Source: Oscillospiraceae bacterium (GTDB lineage: Bacteria > Bacillota > Clostridia > Oscillospirales > Oscillospiraceae). From it: 64,000 bases of DNA. The DNA is taken from positions 1 to 64,000 of the forward strand of contig JAFQZI010000026.1 of NCBI GenBank assembly GCA_017406005.1, written 5' to 3'. A model generated the notes under the pieces. That model was given only the letters and a program-made list of their open reading frames with translations, made no database searches and was not told the DNA's origin. Below, one piece after another: positions 16,890 through 23,806 of this stretch. The translations under genes were made by a program, and so were the position numbers. The number at the start of each line of letters is the position of its first letter. Positions within the stretch are counted from its first letter, which is position 1.

Positions 16890-18440
16890 ATGCTTGAAAC
16901 ATTATCTTTGATGGGCGGGGGCTTTATCAATGCCCTGAGCCCGATCAATCTGCTGATGATGGCCGGCGGTGTTGCCATGGGTATCGTCATCGGCTGTATG
17001 CCAGGCCTCTCGGCAGCGATGGGCGTTGCGCTGATGCTCCCCATGACATTCACCATGAAGCCAGAAACCGGCCTGATTGTCCTCGGCGCCATCTACTGCG
17101 GCGCTATTTTCGGCGGATCCATTTCTGCCATCCTGATTCACACGCCGGGCACTCCGGCTTCTGCCGCCACCGCGATTGAAGGCTATCAGATGACACAGCG
17201 CGGCCAAGCGGGCAAAGCGCTCTTTACGGCATGCTATGCCTCTTTCTGGGGCGGCCTTCTAAGCTGTATTTCACTGTATTTCTTTGCTCCGCTGCTGGCG
17301 AAACTGACGCTGAAGTTCATGTCGGCAGAGTACTTCTGGCTGAGTATCTTCGGCTTGACGATTATTGCCGGCGTTTCGTCCAAATCCGTTATTAAGGGCC
17401 TGATGTCCGGTGCGCTGGGACTTCTGATTTCCACCATCGGACTGGATCCCATCTCCGGCGTTAAGCGTTTCATGCCAAGCAGCTATTTCGCTGAGGGTAT
17501 CAACACAACCTGTGCGCTGATCGGCCTTTTCTCTATGAGCCAGGTGTTCATCCTTGCAGAGAAAAAGATCAAAGAGCGTGCCCAGGCGACGAAGTTCACC
17601 GATAAGATGAGTCTTACCCGCGAGGAGCGGCGCATTCTGCGGCCTACTATTTTCCGTTCCTGGATTATCGGCAACCTGATCGGCATTCTGCCCGGTGCAG
17701 GTGCGTCGATTGCCTGCTTCCTCGGATACAACACTTCCAGGCAGTTCAGCAAACATAAAGAAATGTTCGGTAAAGGCTCTATCGAAGGTGTGGCGGGCTC
17801 CGAAGCGGCGAACAATGCCGTTACGGGCGGTTCCCTGATCCCGACACTGACACTCGGCATTCCGGGTGAATCTGTCACGGCGGTGCTGATGGGCGGCCTC
17901 ATTATCCAGGGCCTGACCCCCGGCCCCGAACTCTTTGGCAAGTATGCTACAATGACCTATACGTTCTTCGCAGGTTTTGTGCTGGTCCAGTTCTTCATGC
18001 TGGGCATCGGCCTTCTCGGCTGCCGCGGGTTTGCGCAGATCTCCCGCCTGAGCGATGCCATCCTGATCCCGTGCGTTACGGTGCTCTGCTTTGTCGGCTC
18101 CTATGCCATCCATAAGAATATTATGGACATCGTCGTCATGCTGTCGTTTGGTATCCTGGGCTACCTGATGCGTAAGTTTGACCTGAACACGGCTGCGGTT
18201 GTGCTTGCGCTGATCCTTGGGCCGATCGGTGAAAAAGGCCTCAGGAATGCGCTGCGTACTTCGCGCGGCGATATCAAGGTCCTCTTCTCCTCCGTCGTCT
18301 GCTGGGTTCTGATCGGCCTCTGTATTGTCGGCATCCTTTCCCCGATTTTCATGAATAAACTGGAAAAGAAGGCTGAGCAGGAAGCCGTCGCCGGTACCGG
18401 TGAGGATATCGAACAGCTCACGGAGGAAGATTCCGTCTGA
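16890..18440 (+). CDS. tctA: TctA-type large membrane subunit of the tricarboxylate transporter
   Basis: A 516-aa integral membrane protein with about 12 helices. It carries the family's paired glycine/proline-rich signatures: GCMPGLSAAMGVALMLPMTF near the N-terminus and GNLIGILPGAGASIACF in the second half, plus IHTPGTPASAATAIEGYQM and TLGIPGESVTAVLMGG. It forms the translocation path for the ligand delivered by TctC, driven by an ion gradient. The start is ATG 16890 with GGAGG 11 nt upstream; the in-frame TTG 16881 sits too close to that site. The C-terminal tail is acidic. The substrate is likely citrate or a related acid, consistent with the oxaloacetate decarboxylase genes later in the window. 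Confidence 0.93.
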   Translation: MLETLSLMGGGFINALSPINLLMMAGGVAMGIVIGCMPGLSAAMGVALMLPMTFTMKPETGLIVLGAIYCGAIFGGSISAILIHTPGTPASAATAIEGYQMTQRGQAGKALFTACYASFWGGLLSCISLYFFAPLLAKLTLKFMSAEYFWLSIFGLTIIAGVSSKSVIKGLMSGALGLLISTIGLDPISGVKRFMPSSYFAEGINTTCALIGLFSMSQVFILAEKKIKERAQATKFTDKMSLTREERRILRPTIFRSWIIGNLIGILPGAGASIACFLGYNTSRQFSKHKEMFGKGSIEGVAGSEAANNAVTGGSLIPTLTLGIPGESVTAVLMGGLIIQGLTPGPELFGKYATMTYTFFAGFVLVQFFMLGIGLLGCRGFAQISRLSDAILIPCVTVLCFVGSYAIHKNIMDIVVMLSFGILGYLMRKFDLNTAAVVLALILGPIGEKGLRNALRTSRGDIKVLFSSVVCWVLIGLCIVGILSPIFMNKLEKKAEQEAVAGTGEDIEQLTEEDSV

Positions 18441-18468
18441 TCCTGAAAATCATTTCACGCATAGCAAA

Positions 18469-18490
18469 ACGGGCAGCTTCGGCTGCCCGT
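18469..18490 (+). terminator. Hairpin after tctA
   Basis: Nine-base arms (ACGGGCAGC and GCTGCCCGT) close a TTCG tetraloop. There is no T run, so it may protect the 3' end or attenuate rather than terminate fully. Confidence 0.5.
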
Positions 18491-18535
18491 CAGTAAATTG
18501 ATGAGATTCCTGCCGGAGGCAAACAGGAGGAAACC

Positions 18536-18931
18536 ATGAAATTTGACATCAAAGAAGACAAATTGACAGAGTTCCTACTTGGGCTGGGATTGTTTATAGC
18601 GGGTATCATTATGCTCACAAAGAATATATACGTTTCTACTCCCATGTTCAACCATGGCATACGGATCGGCGGGATTTATGTCCGTACCGGTATTTGTGTG
18701 ATGCCGTTTCTTGTCGGAGCGATCTGTCTTTTCTCCTGGCCTCAGAAGCTATGGCCAAAGATCGTAACCGGAGCCGGATTTCTGTTTATTCTGGGAGTGG
18801 CTGTGTTTTCGGTCAATATCCGCGTCCGTGCGGTTCCGCTGGCAAGATGGCTTTTGATACTATTGCTGATCTCGGGTGGGACGGTGCTGATTTTCCGTGC
18901 TGTCTACCTGCGCAGAAAGGGGAAAAAGTAA
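18536..18931 (+). CDS. Small integral membrane protein of unknown function
   Basis: A 131-aa protein with four hydrophobic segments at about residues 12-30, 50-68, 74-94 and 102-122, a short acidic/basic N-terminus and a basic C-terminal end (RRKGKK). An AGGAGG site lies just before the ATG. I do not recognise the family. It follows tctA by 95 nt on the same strand, separated by a hairpin, and precedes the SCIFF promoter. It could be an accessory to the Tct transporter or an unrelated gene; its size and helix number resemble TctB but I see no clear sequence similarity. Confidence 0.7.
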   Translation: MKFDIKEDKLTEFLLGLGLFIAGIIMLTKNIYVSTPMFNHGIRIGGIYVRTGICVMPFLVGAICLFSWPQKLWPKIVTGAGFLFILGVAVFSVNIRVRAVPLARWLLILLLISGGTVLIFRAVYLRRKGKK

Positions 18932-19066
18932 GGGTTCTGTTATCGCAAAGGGAAAAGTTGACCTCTCGCCTGTCTCGCCTGATTCGACCGTCTCGCCCTC
19001 GGTTTGTGCAAGCACTTCAATGAGGGCGAAAGGGCAAATCGGGAACCCTGTCGTAAATGCCGGATT
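18932..19066. repeat. Nested inverted repeats upstream of the SCIFF promoter
   Basis: AGGGTTC (18931-18937) can pair with GAACCCT (19043-19049), and CGCCCTC (18994-19000) with GAGGGCG (19022-19028). The segment also repeats TCTCGCC three times between 18964 and 18997. No coding frame is convincing. It may be a structured 3' end of the preceding transcript. Confidence 0.35.
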
Positions 19067-19072
19067 GTTATA

Positions 19073-19101
19073 TTGACTTGCAACGGGAAGTGTGGTATAA
19101 A
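19073..19101 (+). promoter_or_regulatory. Promoter of the SCIFF cluster
   Basis: TTGACT (19073-19078) and TATAAA (19096-19101) are 17 nt apart, 30 nt before the peptide start. It is among the best promoter matches in the window. Confidence 0.75.
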
Positions 19102-19131
19102 TACCTTAATTCAACTCGGAGGTTTTTGACC

Positions 19132-19293
19132 ATGAAGCATATTGTTACCCTTAAGACGCGGAATCTGTGCGAGAGTGCTGCCAAGGGCGGTTGCGGCGAA
19201 TGCCAGACATCCTGCCAGTCAGCCTGCAAGACAAGCTGCGGCATTGCCAACCAGAAGTGTGAAAACACAAACAGCGTAAAGGAAAACAAGTAA
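19132..19293 (+). CDS. scfA: SCIFF ribosomally made thioether peptide precursor
   Basis: A 53-aa precursor beginning MKHIVTLKTRNLCESAAKGG and continuing with the SCIFF cysteine core. Cysteines are at 13, 21, 24, 28, 32, 36 and 43. The last six match the family pattern; C13 is extra, where most family members I recall have a non-cysteine. The family (TIGR03973) is nearly universal in Clostridia and is cross-linked by a radical SAM enzyme to form a ranthipeptide. The start ATG 19132 follows CGGAGG by 9 nt; the frame is open upstream to 19057 but without a site. The maturase is next, after an attenuator. The mature product's role is not established. Confidence 0.95.
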   Translation: MKHIVTLKTRNLCESAAKGGCGECQTSCQSACKTSCGIANQKCENTNSVKENK

Positions 19294-19307
19294 TCTTTGC
19301 AAAGCTG

Positions 19308-19334
19308 AATGCCGCCTGAAAGGCGGCATTTTTT
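19308..19334 (+). terminator. Attenuator/terminator between SCIFF and its maturase
   Basis: Ten-base arms (AATGCCGCCT and AGGCGGCATT) around GAA, followed by a T run to 19334. Partial read-through would give far more peptide than maturase. Confidence 0.85.
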
Positions 19335-19357
19335 CTTAACGGGAGAAGGAGAGAACA

Positions 19358-20737
19358 ATGGTCCATTGCTATCAGCTTGGCGGATACAATATCGTACTGG
19401 ATATCTGTTCAGGGGCTGTCCATGCCGTGGATGAGCTTGCCTATGACATGATACAGCATTATGAAGAGCTGCCGGATGATGTACTGTTCCGACAGATGCG
19501 GGAAAGGCATAGTTCCGTGCCGGAGGCGGAACTGCGGGACTGCTATGAGCAGATTATCGACCTCAAAGAAAAAGGACAGCTATTTACCCCTGATGTTTTT
19601 GAACCGCTTGCCGGGAAGTTCAAGGAGAAGAGTGCCAATGTGATTAAGGCACTGTGTCTGCATGTTGCACATACCTGCAATCTCAACTGTGCCTACTGCT
19701 TTGCAAGCCAGGGCAAGTACAACGGAGAACGTGCTGTAATGAGCTTTGAGGTGGGGAAACAGGCACTGGACTTTCTTGTTGAGCATTCCGGAAAACGGCA
19801 TAATCTGGAAGTAGATTTTTTCGGAGGGGAACCCCTGATGAATTTTCAGGTGGTCAAGGATCTGGTGGCTTATGCACGTTCCATTGAGAAAAAAGCCGGA
19901 AAAAACTTCCGTTTTACACTGACCACCAACGGCATGCTAATTGACGATGATGTAATAGATTTTGCAAATCGGGAAATGAGCAACGTTGTCCTGAGCCTGG
20001 ATGGCCGTAAAGAAGTTCATGACCGCTACCGTGTTGATTATGCGGGCAACGGGAGCTGGGAACGGATTGTCCCGAAGTTCCAGAAGCTGGTGCAGGAGAG
20101 AGGCGGAAAAAACTATTACATGCGGGGTACATTTACCCATCATAACCCGGATTTCCTTCAGGATATCCGGCAAATGCTCAATCTGGGATTTACAGAGCTG
20201 AGCATGGAGCCTGTGGTTTGCGCACCTGATGATCCGATTGCTCTTACCGAAGAAGATAAGCTCATCGTGCTCGACCAGTATGAAAAACTTGCAGAGCTCA
20301 TGCTCGAGCGTGATCGTGAGGGCCGGCCATTCACATTCTACCACTATATGATTGACCTCAGCGGAGGACCCTGCATCTATAAAAGGATTTCCGGCTGCGG
20401 CTCCGGCACGGAATACATGGCAGTGACGCCCTGGGGAGATCTGTATCCTTGCCATCAGTTCGTAGGGGATGAGCGTTTCTGCCTCGGCGATATCTGGAAC
20501 GGGCTGGACAATCCGGAGATTCAGAGTGAGTTTGCCTCCTGCAATGTCTATGCAAAGCCGGAATGCCGTGACTGCTGGGCAAAACTCTATTGCTCCGGCG
20601 GATGTGCCGCAAATGCATATCATGCAACCGGAAGTATTACAGGAGTTTATGAAACCGGGTGCGAACTGTTCCGGAAGAGGATGGAATGTGCCATTATGCT
20701 TGCAGTTGCGCGTGCCGAAAGGGAAGCAAAAGAATGA
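19358..20737 (+). CDS. scfB: Radical SAM/SPASM thioether-forming SCIFF maturase
   Basis: A 459-aa enzyme. Residues 1-90 form the peptide-recognition part. The radical SAM cluster motif is C107-x3-C111-x2-C114 (CNLNCAYC), followed by FFGGEPLMNF and TLTTNGMLIDD of the SAM-binding barrel. The C-terminal SPASM region holds the auxiliary cluster cysteines in GCGSGTEYMAV, DLYPCHQF, CNVYAKPECRDCWAKLYCSGGC and a final cysteine. Family members form cysteine-to-alpha/gamma-carbon thioethers in SCIFF using S-adenosylmethionine. It starts 64 nt after the peptide gene. Its stop overlaps the next gene's start (ATGA at 20734-20737), coupling it to a PLP decarboxylase. Confidence 0.95.
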   Translation: MVHCYQLGGYNIVLDICSGAVHAVDELAYDMIQHYEELPDDVLFRQMRERHSSVPEAELRDCYEQIIDLKEKGQLFTPDVFEPLAGKFKEKSANVIKALCLHVAHTCNLNCAYCFASQGKYNGERAVMSFEVGKQALDFLVEHSGKRHNLEVDFFGGEPLMNFQVVKDLVAYARSIEKKAGKNFRFTLTTNGMLIDDDVIDFANREMSNVVLSLDGRKEVHDRYRVDYAGNGSWERIVPKFQKLVQERGGKNYYMRGTFTHHNPDFLQDIRQMLNLGFTELSMEPVVCAPDDPIALTEEDKLIVLDQYEKLAELMLERDREGRPFTFYHYMIDLSGGPCIYKRISGCGSGTEYMAVTPWGDLYPCHQFVGDERFCLGDIWNGLDNPEIQSEFASCNVYAKPECRDCWAKLYCSGGCAANAYHATGSITGVYETGCELFRKRMECAIMLAVARAEREAKE

Positions 20738-22071
20738 CGGAGCCGATCTGCAGTTTCGTACAGGAGTATACAAAGGCAGATACTCTCCGTCTGCATATGC
20801 CGGGCCATAAAGGAAAGCAGATTCTGGGGCCGGAAACAATGGATATCACGGAAATCACAGGAGCGGATGTGCTTTACTCTTCTGAAGGCATCATCCGACA
20901 GAGTGAGGAGACAGCCAGTGCCCTTTTTGGGAGCGCCAGAACCCTGTTTTCTACGGAAGGTTCTTCTCTCTGTATTCGCGCGATGCTGTACCTTGCACGG
21001 ATGTATGCTTTGTATAGGGGAAGAAAACCGAGCATTCTGGCAGGGCGTAATGCACATAAAGTCTTTCTCAGTGCTGCCGCCTTGCTGGATTTCGACATTG
21101 ACTGGATTTATCCGGACGGCTCGGAGAGCTTTCTCAGCAGCTGCATCAACCCGGAGCGGCTGGAGAAATCACTTGAGGGGAAAAGCTATGCAGCTGTCTA
21201 TCTGACGAGCCCGGATTATCTGGGGAACGTTGCAGATCTTGCAGCATGTGCGAAAATCTGCCATCGCCATGACGTGCTCTTTCTTGTTGACAATGCGCAC
21301 GGTGCCTATTTGAAATTTCTTAATCCTTCCCGCCACCCGCTGGATTTGGGAGCGGATCTCTGCTGTGATTCCGCACATAAAACACTTCCGGTGCTGACAG
21401 GAGGCGCTTATCTCCACTTTTCTCAAATCTGCCCGCCGGAGCTCCTGACAGCAGGAGAGCAGGCTATGCGCCTTTTTGCAAGCACAAGCCCTTCTTATCT
21501 GATTCTCCAGTCGCTGGACAAATGCAATACAATTCTTTCCGGAAGTTTCCCACAGGAAGCAGCGAAAACTGCCCAAAGACTGGAAAAACTGAAGCAGAAA
21601 CTCTGGGAAGAAGAATGGCAGATCGTCGGAGATGAGGACTGGAAACTCACCATTGCACCGAAATCGAGAGGAATGACAGGGAAAGAACTGGCAGGCAGAC
21701 TGGAAAAGCAGAAGATCTTCTGTGAGTTTTCGGACCCGGACTTTCTTGTGATGATGTTTTCACCCTGCAATGCGGAGGAAGACTATGAGAAGATCTATAC
21801 GGCGCTGAAAAGCCAGCCGAAGTTACCCGCTATCCGGGATATACCTCCGTGCCTTCCTGCTGTCCGACAGATATTGACTCCCCGGCAGGCGATGCTTTCC
21901 CCCTTCGAGACGCTCCCCGTGCATTCCTGCCCCGGGCGGATCCTGGCTATGCCGTCGGTTTCGTGTCCGCCTGCGGTACCAATCGTTGTCTGCGGAGAAC
22001 GTATTACCGAAGAGGCCATTGCGGTGTTTGATTATTATGGGATTCAACAGTGTGATGTTGTTTTGGAATAA
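20734..22071 (+). CDS. Orn/Lys/Arg decarboxylase-family PLP enzyme
   Basis: A 445-aa fold-type I PLP protein of the YaaO/SpeA-like group. The start MTEPICSFVQ leads to LRLHMPGHKGK, a hallmark of this family. D186 in LVDNAHGAYL and K216 in CDSAHKTLPVLTGGA are the expected cofactor residues. The C-terminal part has MLSPFETLPV. Known relatives decarboxylate arginine, lysine or ornithine to polyamine precursors. At 445 aa it is shorter than the usual 470-490. The start ATG 20734 overlaps the maturase stop by 4 nt; the frame continues upstream inside the maturase gene but only as an artefact. Its role beside SCIFF is unexplained. A strong terminator follows. Confidence 0.85.
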   Translation: MTEPICSFVQEYTKADTLRLHMPGHKGKQILGPETMDITEITGADVLYSSEGIIRQSEETASALFGSARTLFSTEGSSLCIRAMLYLARMYALYRGRKPSILAGRNAHKVFLSAAALLDFDIDWIYPDGSESFLSSCINPERLEKSLEGKSYAAVYLTSPDYLGNVADLAACAKICHRHDVLFLVDNAHGAYLKFLNPSRHPLDLGADLCCDSAHKTLPVLTGGAYLHFSQICPPELLTAGEQAMRLFASTSPSYLILQSLDKCNTILSGSFPQEAAKTAQRLEKLKQKLWEEEWQIVGDEDWKLTIAPKSRGMTGKELAGRLEKQKIFCEFSDPDFLVMMFSPCNAEEDYEKIYTALKSQPKLPAIRDIPPCLPAVRQILTPRQAMLSPFETLPVHSCPGRILAMPSVSCPPAVPIVVCGERITEEAIAVFDYYGIQQCDVVLE

Positions 22072-22090
22072 TAAGTAAATAGTGAGTAAA

Positions 22091-22126
22091 AATGTTCTCC
22101 TGGGATTTCAGGAGAACATTTTTTTT
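22091..22126. terminator. Bidirectional terminator between decarboxylase and rsmI
   Basis: Perfect 12-bp arms (AATGTTCTCCTG and CAGGAGAACATT) with T runs on both strands separate convergent genes. The rsmI stop codon and last codons lie inside the hairpin. Confidence 0.9.
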
Positions 22127-23067
22127 AAATTCAATGCAGCTGCTTTCAGTTCATTTTTACTATAGGAATTGTTTTCATCGGCAAGGAGAGCAGCAACCGC
22201 TTCCTTTGTCCCGTTCAGCTGCCCGGTAATCATGGTATCTACGAGCATTGCCTCTGCAGAGACTGTGTGTTCCTTTTTGGAGAACAGATAGGAGTCTTTC
22301 ACTTCCAGAATAACTGCGTATTCGCCTTTTTCGTAATTCCCCTTTGCAAGGAGCTGCTCTTTGACCTCCGCAGGAGTTCCGCGAAAGCTCATTTCGTGCA
22401 GTTTCGTCATATCGTTGCAGAGACAAAGAAGCACGCCAGCATCCTGATCGATCAGGAAGTCCACCAGATCCATGATGCGCTTCGGCGATTCATAAAAGGC
22501 AAATGTCTTTGTGTCACCGCGGCGGAGTTTCTCCAGCAGTTTGCGCCGGTCAGCATTTTCGCGGGGGAAAAACCCATAAAAGAGAAAGCTGCTGAGATCA
22601 AACCCGGAAATGGAAAGCGCATTTACGGCAGCACAGCAGCCCGGGACACCGATCACGCGAATACCCTCTTCTACAGCAGCTTTGATCAGCTCGTTGCCGG
22701 GGTCGGAAATGCAGGGAGTACCCGCATCGGTAATCACGGCAATGCTTTTGCCGGCTTTCATTTCCTGAATGAAGTACCTGGCTTTGCCGTGCTCATTGAA
22801 TTTGTGGTTGGAAACCAGCCGATTGCGGATACCGAGCTTCCCGAGCAAAACCATCGAACGGCGGGTATCTTCTGCAGCTATCATGTCGCACTCGGACAGA
22901 ATCTGCTTTCCACGGACGGACATGTCTTTTGAATTGCCGATCGGTGTAGCTACAATGTAGAGTGTTCCCGGCTGGACTGCAGGAAAAGAAAGCTCTTCTG
23001 ATTCTTCATGCTCTTCCGAGTATTCTATTTCTTCTTTGTATTCTGTTCTTTCTGTCTGATCCTTCAA
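22108..23067 (-). CDS. rsmI: 16S rRNA (cytidine-1402-2'-O)-methyltransferase RsmI
   Basis: A 319-aa tetrapyrrole-methylase-fold protein. Diagnostic motifs are GTLYIVATPIGNSKDMS, MIAAEDTRRSMVLL, ITDAGTPCISDPG and FYESPKRI. It 2'-O-methylates C1402 of 16S rRNA in the decoding centre. An unusual acidic stretch of about 30 residues (EEIEYSEEHEESEELS) precedes the core. I place the start at TTG 23067, which has GGGAG 7 nt upstream and lies 13 nt after the DUF218 stop; the frame is open further into that gene but without a good site. The 3' end of the gene forms half of the shared terminator. It is the last gene of the minus-strand wall operon. Confidence 0.88.
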   Translation of the reverse strand: MKDQTERTEYKEEIEYSEEHEESEELSFPAVQPGTLYIVATPIGNSKDMSVRGKQILSECDMIAAEDTRRSMVLLGKLGIRNRLVSNHKFNEHGKARYFIQEMKAGKSIAVITDAGTPCISDPGNELIKAAVEEGIRVIGVPGCCAAVNALSISGFDLSSFLFYGFFPRENADRRKLLEKLRRGDTKTFAFYESPKRIMDLVDFLIDQDAGVLLCLCNDMTKLHEMSFRGTPAEVKEQLLAKGNYEKGEYAVILEVKDSYLFSKKEHTVSAEAMLVDTMITGQLNGTKEAVAALLADENNSYSKNELKAAALNLKKMFS

Positions 23068-23080
23068 TTTGCTTCTCCCG

Positions 23081-23806
23081 TTAATTTCCAAATACCCATA
23101 AATGTGTAAGCCCGAATGCCTCACGAATGAACATACCAAGTGTATAAATCGGATAACCCGGCGCACCACAGACGCCTGCGGGTTCCAAACCGAGCGACCG
23201 CGCCATCATTTTTGCCCGGTATAGATGATAATTGCTGGTGAGAATCGCCACATCATCCGGAGCACATCCCGCTGCTTTGAGTTTTTCCCAGGAAAATGAC
23301 AGATTTTCCATGGTGGAGGTTGAGCGGTCCTCCAGAATCAGGCGTTCTTCCGCAATCCCGCTGCTGACAAGCCAGTCATGCATACAGAGCGCCTCGGAGA
23401 TGTTTTCTCCCTTGCCCTGACCGCCACTCAGCACAGCTTTGCTGTCCGGGTACTGCTGCAGATATTCCAGCGCGCTGGTCAGACGGTGATACAGTGAAAG
23501 AGAAGGCGTATCTCCATGCACGGCGGCACCCAGCACGATCAGATAGCTCCGCTGCGGATTTTTATCCGTTCTGGCTTCAGAAATGATGAGATGTTCCACC
23601 GTACAGAAATAAATCAGTCCGATGCAGGTGATCACCGCGACAAAGCGTTTCAACCCGTCACTCCCGAGATGGAAGACTGCAATCAGAGCTGTGAAGAACA
23701 GCAAAGAGACGCTGATATAGCCATATCCTCTCAGGCAGAACTTAAAAAATGCTGCCAGCACGGCAAGGAGAATGCAGACGATTATCCAGGGCTCTATTTT
23801 ATGCAT
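23081..23806 (-). CDS. DUF218/YdcF-SanA-like membrane protein
   Basis: A 241-aa protein with three hydrophobic helices in the first 80 residues and then a DUF218 domain: YLIVLGAAVHGDTPS, YPDSKAVLSGGQG, GIAEERLILEDRSTSTMEN and AILTSNYHLYRAKMMAR. The conserved G-G-Q-G and E-x-x-S-x-x-T-x-x-N features are present. Family members are linked to cell envelope integrity and vancomycin sensitivity, but the reaction is unknown. I chose ATG 23806, with GGAGG 6 nt before it, overlapping the ABC-F stop by 8 nt. The C-terminus ends soon after a glycine/proline-rich segment. Co-transcription with wall genes supports an envelope role. Confidence 0.8.
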   Translation of the reverse strand: MHKIEPWIIVCILLAVLAAFFKFCLRGYGYISVSLLFFTALIAVFHLGSDGLKRFVAVITCIGLIYFCTVEHLIISEARTDKNPQRSYLIVLGAAVHGDTPSLSLYHRLTSALEYLQQYPDSKAVLSGGQGKGENISEALCMHDWLVSSGIAEERLILEDRSTSTMENLSFSWEKLKAAGCAPDDVAILTSNYHLYRAKMMARSLGLEPAGVCGAPGYPIYTLGMFIREAFGLTHLWVFGN

